From the NCBI GenBank assembly GCA_013314755.1, contig JABUFA010000026.1:1-51683 (forward strand): a stretch of 51,683 bases of DNA. The letters are read 5' to 3'. Below, piece by piece: positions 49,957 through 51,683 of the stretch; position 1 is the stretch's first letter; every line of letters begins with the position of its first letter. Source of the stretch: Chthonomonadia bacterium (GTDB taxonomy: Bacteria > Armatimonadota > HRBIN16). The translations under genes and the position numbers were made by a program. The notes under the pieces were generated by a model that saw only the letters and a list, made by a program, of their open reading frames with translations, was not told the DNA's origin and made no database searches.

Positions 49957-51180
49957 TTAACGAATTACGTGTCCCAGTGACACGACCAAGGAGGAGGCAA
50001 CCGTCATCAGAGTCGCAATCGCAAACGGCAAATAGGCGAAAAAACGCCTGGGTACTGCCTCCCACATCAAGATCGCAGCGATTGCCCATCCATGGCCGAG
50101 CACTGCCATTTTCCATGCTGTTAAGGACATCGGGAGCAATCCCTGAGATAGAAGGATCCCTGCTGTGCACCAGAGCAGGGCAAATCCAATCCCTTCGCGC
50201 TCTGACACGTTCAAGAATGCTTGACGTGCTAGCGTATACAGGGTCAGCACGTAAAAACGCGCTTGGGCATAGACACCAAGCGTCAAAGCGAACAAGGCGT
50301 TAATGAGAAAGGGATAGGTAAACTGTTCACAGGCAACTGACAGCCTTTCCATGCTCAGAGATGTCTGAAGGCGAACGGAACTGTCCCAGGTCAGGGCGAC
50401 GAGCAATACCACGGACAACAGGAAGTAGTAAAACGAGGCAATACTCCGTGTGTGGGTTTTCGTGAGCAATGGCTCACGACCCAGTATATGCGCAATAATA
50501 GTGAGTGTTAACCACAGCACTATGTTACTTAACAGCGTAACCCAGCCGCCGCGCGGATAATCGGGTAGAGGCAGCGGCGACCCCTGAATCGTGAGGCTCA
50601 GCAACATTTTGACCACGGCGACCAGAAGGTAGGCAAGCGCCCAAAGCAATATGACCGCAATTAACCGGCGTGGTATCCCGCGCCTCAGAAACAGGATGGT
50701 TGTTAGTATAGCATATATCGTTAGCAACCATGCTGGGGCAGTCATCATGCTCACGGTGGAGAACCACTTCTCTTTCAGCAACCTCCATGCCTGCAGATAG
50801 TTCCCGTCTTGCCATAGTGTGACCCCAAGAAATGTTGAAGCTGCTTCAGATATGGGCAAATCAGGACGCTTTGACAGATTTCGGAACATCTCTTCTGCTT
50901 CGCTAAAGCGCCCCAGTTCCCTCAGAGCCTCTGCTTTCCACCATTGAAGGCGCCAATCATTCGGGTAGTGTTGTAAGGTGACCTCCAGGTTGTCTAAAAT
51001 GACCTGCATCCCTTTGTGGTCGACACCTTCCCAGCGGTCAAATCGTCCCTGAAAGCGGGCTTGAAAGTCACTGATTATCCCTGCCGGAGCTTCTTCCGAT
51101 ACGCGAAAAGGGGGTTCCTGAGCACTGGACGCTGCGCACAGCCTCCATACCAAGGCGAAGCATAAGAACCAGCGAAGCAT
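49957..51180 (-). CDS. Membrane protein with N-terminal TPR-like segment, next to an RHS tail
   Basis: The 407-residue protein has a signal peptide (FLCFALVWRLCAASSAQ) and then a helical tetratricopeptide-like region (HYPNDWRLQWWKAEALRELG, FSEAEEMFRNLSKRP). From residue 145 about nine membrane helices follow. The ATG at 51180 is chosen because GGAGG lies seven bases upstream; the ATG at 51186 sits too close to it. It lies 66 bases behind the RHS gene on the same strand, the immunity position, so it might protect the membrane against that RHS effector. That function is only inferred. Confidence 0.65.
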   Translation of the reverse strand: MLRWFLCFALVWRLCAASSAQEPPFRVSEEAPAGIISDFQARFQGRFDRWEGVDHKGMQVILDNLEVTLQHYPNDWRLQWWKAEALRELGRFSEAEEMFRNLSKRPDLPISEAASTFLGVTLWQDGNYLQAWRLLKEKWFSTVSMMTAPAWLLTIYAILTTILFLRRGIPRRLIAVILLWALAYLLVAVVKMLLSLTIQGSPLPLPDYPRGGWVTLLSNIVLWLTLTIIAHILGREPLLTKTHTRSIASFYYFLLSVVLLVALTWDSSVRLQTSLSMERLSVACEQFTYPFLINALFALTLGVYAQARFYVLTLYTLARQAFLNVSEREGIGFALLWCTAGILLSQGLLPMSLTAWKMAVLGHGWAIAAILMWEAVPRRFFAYLPFAIATLMTVASSLVVSLGHVIR

Positions 51181-51246
51181 ACCCATTCCTCCATCTCTCC
51201 TACAGGGTTCTCTCGGTGGAGGAGGTTCTCCTCCACCGCTCTTCTG

Positions 51247-51683
51247 TTAGTAGGGAACTTCCGTGATGCTGATAGGCTGTTTGTAAGCCACATGATCCCA
51301 GGGATTGTTAGTTGGACTGTACGGAACAGGATCATACGGGTCTGGGATCCCATCGCCGTCTTCGTCACCGTAAAACGGCGGCGAACGACGAGGAGGCGAA
51401 TACCTTGGTGGAGGCTCGTGGCTAGGATGTGCAGGGAGTATAATAGTCGCAACTAAAGCGACTAGCGCAAGCCCAACCAGAATCTCCCCAAGTAGCCTTC
51501 CACTCGGATCGACCGAATTGACAGGCTCATGCTCGCAATACAGATACGGGTGTTCGCTCAATACCGCGTCCCGGCTGGTGAACCTGCCTACCTGCGGGTC
51601 GTAATACCGAGCGCCCACATGCAGTAAACCCGCATCGCCATCGTCCCGATAGCCCCACGCACCTGCATAACGATACGGGTTCC
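51247..51683 (-). CDS. C-terminal end of an RHS-repeat protein (5' truncated by window)
   Basis: The frame is open to the window edge and reads YRYAGAWGYRDDGDAGLLHV, then GARYYDPQVGRFTSRDAVLS, the closing block of the RHS core. A short variable end contains a hydrophobic stretch (LLGEILVGLALVALVATIIL), prolines and an acidic GDEDGDGIPDPYDPVP calcium-loop-like motif. It differs from the RHS cores at 13-17 kb. Whether a complete RHS gene lies beyond the edge cannot be seen. The membrane gene downstream is a candidate partner. Confidence 0.8.
   Translation of the reverse strand, partial: NPYRYAGAWGYRDDGDAGLLHVGARYYDPQVGRFTSRDAVLSEHPYLYCEHEPVNSVDPSGRLLGEILVGLALVALVATIILPAHPSHEPPPRYSPPRRSPPFYGDEDGDGIPDPYDPVPYSPTNNPWDHVAYKQPISITEVPY

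Overview
The window looks like a chromosomal segment of a moderately GC-rich, probably thermophilic, free-living bacterium, most plausibly an Armatimonadota member or relative. The pointers are two tandem prepilin-like genes with the [17 protein letters not shown]-terminus and the C-terminal H-x9-DG motif, two secreted propeller proteins ending in duplicated EF-hand (dockerin-like) repeats, several uncommon glycoside hydrolases, and dispersed his and trp operons. This is an inference from gene content, not from a marker gene. No rRNA, tRNA or CRISPR array was recognised.

Left part (1-13.0 kb): the end of a possible transposase, a MNT/HEPN pair, a thioredoxin-type arsenate reductase, then a secreted-protein block (two prepilins and two propeller-dockerin paralogues). 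A minus-strand histidine operon (hisD-hisB-hisH-hisA) follows. It ends in three small paralogous membrane/coiled-coil genes. A Gfo/Idh/MocA dehydrogenase lies upstream of it.

Polymorphic-toxin island (13.2-19.2 kb): at least three, probably four, orphan RHS cassettes stand in series. Each has a shortened copy of the RHS core, a different C-terminal domain and a closely following immunity-like gene. No full-length RHS gene is present. Another RHS tail, on the other strand, runs off the right edge at 51.7 kb.

Redox regulon (21.9-25.8 kb): a WrbA-like flavodoxin, an NDH-2-like dehydrogenase, an ArsR-type regulator, a YceI protein and a membrane protein. Three promoters here share one arrangement: GGAACTT, 17 bp, GTAT, then a GATAARCAT block over the predicted start site. 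This suggests an extracytoplasmic-function sigma promoter overlaid by an ArsR operator.

Middle (26.0-34.8 kb): a sugar-degradation operon, then a minus-strand series Uma2 - URO-D - DNA methyltransferase - LAGLIDADG-like protein - PD-(D/E)XK nuclease. The last three look like an unusual restriction-modification system, because the LAGLIDADG protein lacks both catalytic acids and a separate nuclease follows. A vapBC pair next door carries a frameshifted toxin gene.

Right part (34.9-51.7 kb): a compact trpF-trpB-trpA operon with a HAD phosphatase, a likely ~100-nt small RNA on the opposite strand, a second Gfo/Idh/MocA gene, three transporter genes, a hybrid histidine kinase, a four-cysteine miniprotein coupled to a CopD-like membrane protein, an ACT-domain malic enzyme, a heparinase-II/III-like protein, and a TPR-membrane protein beside the RHS tail.
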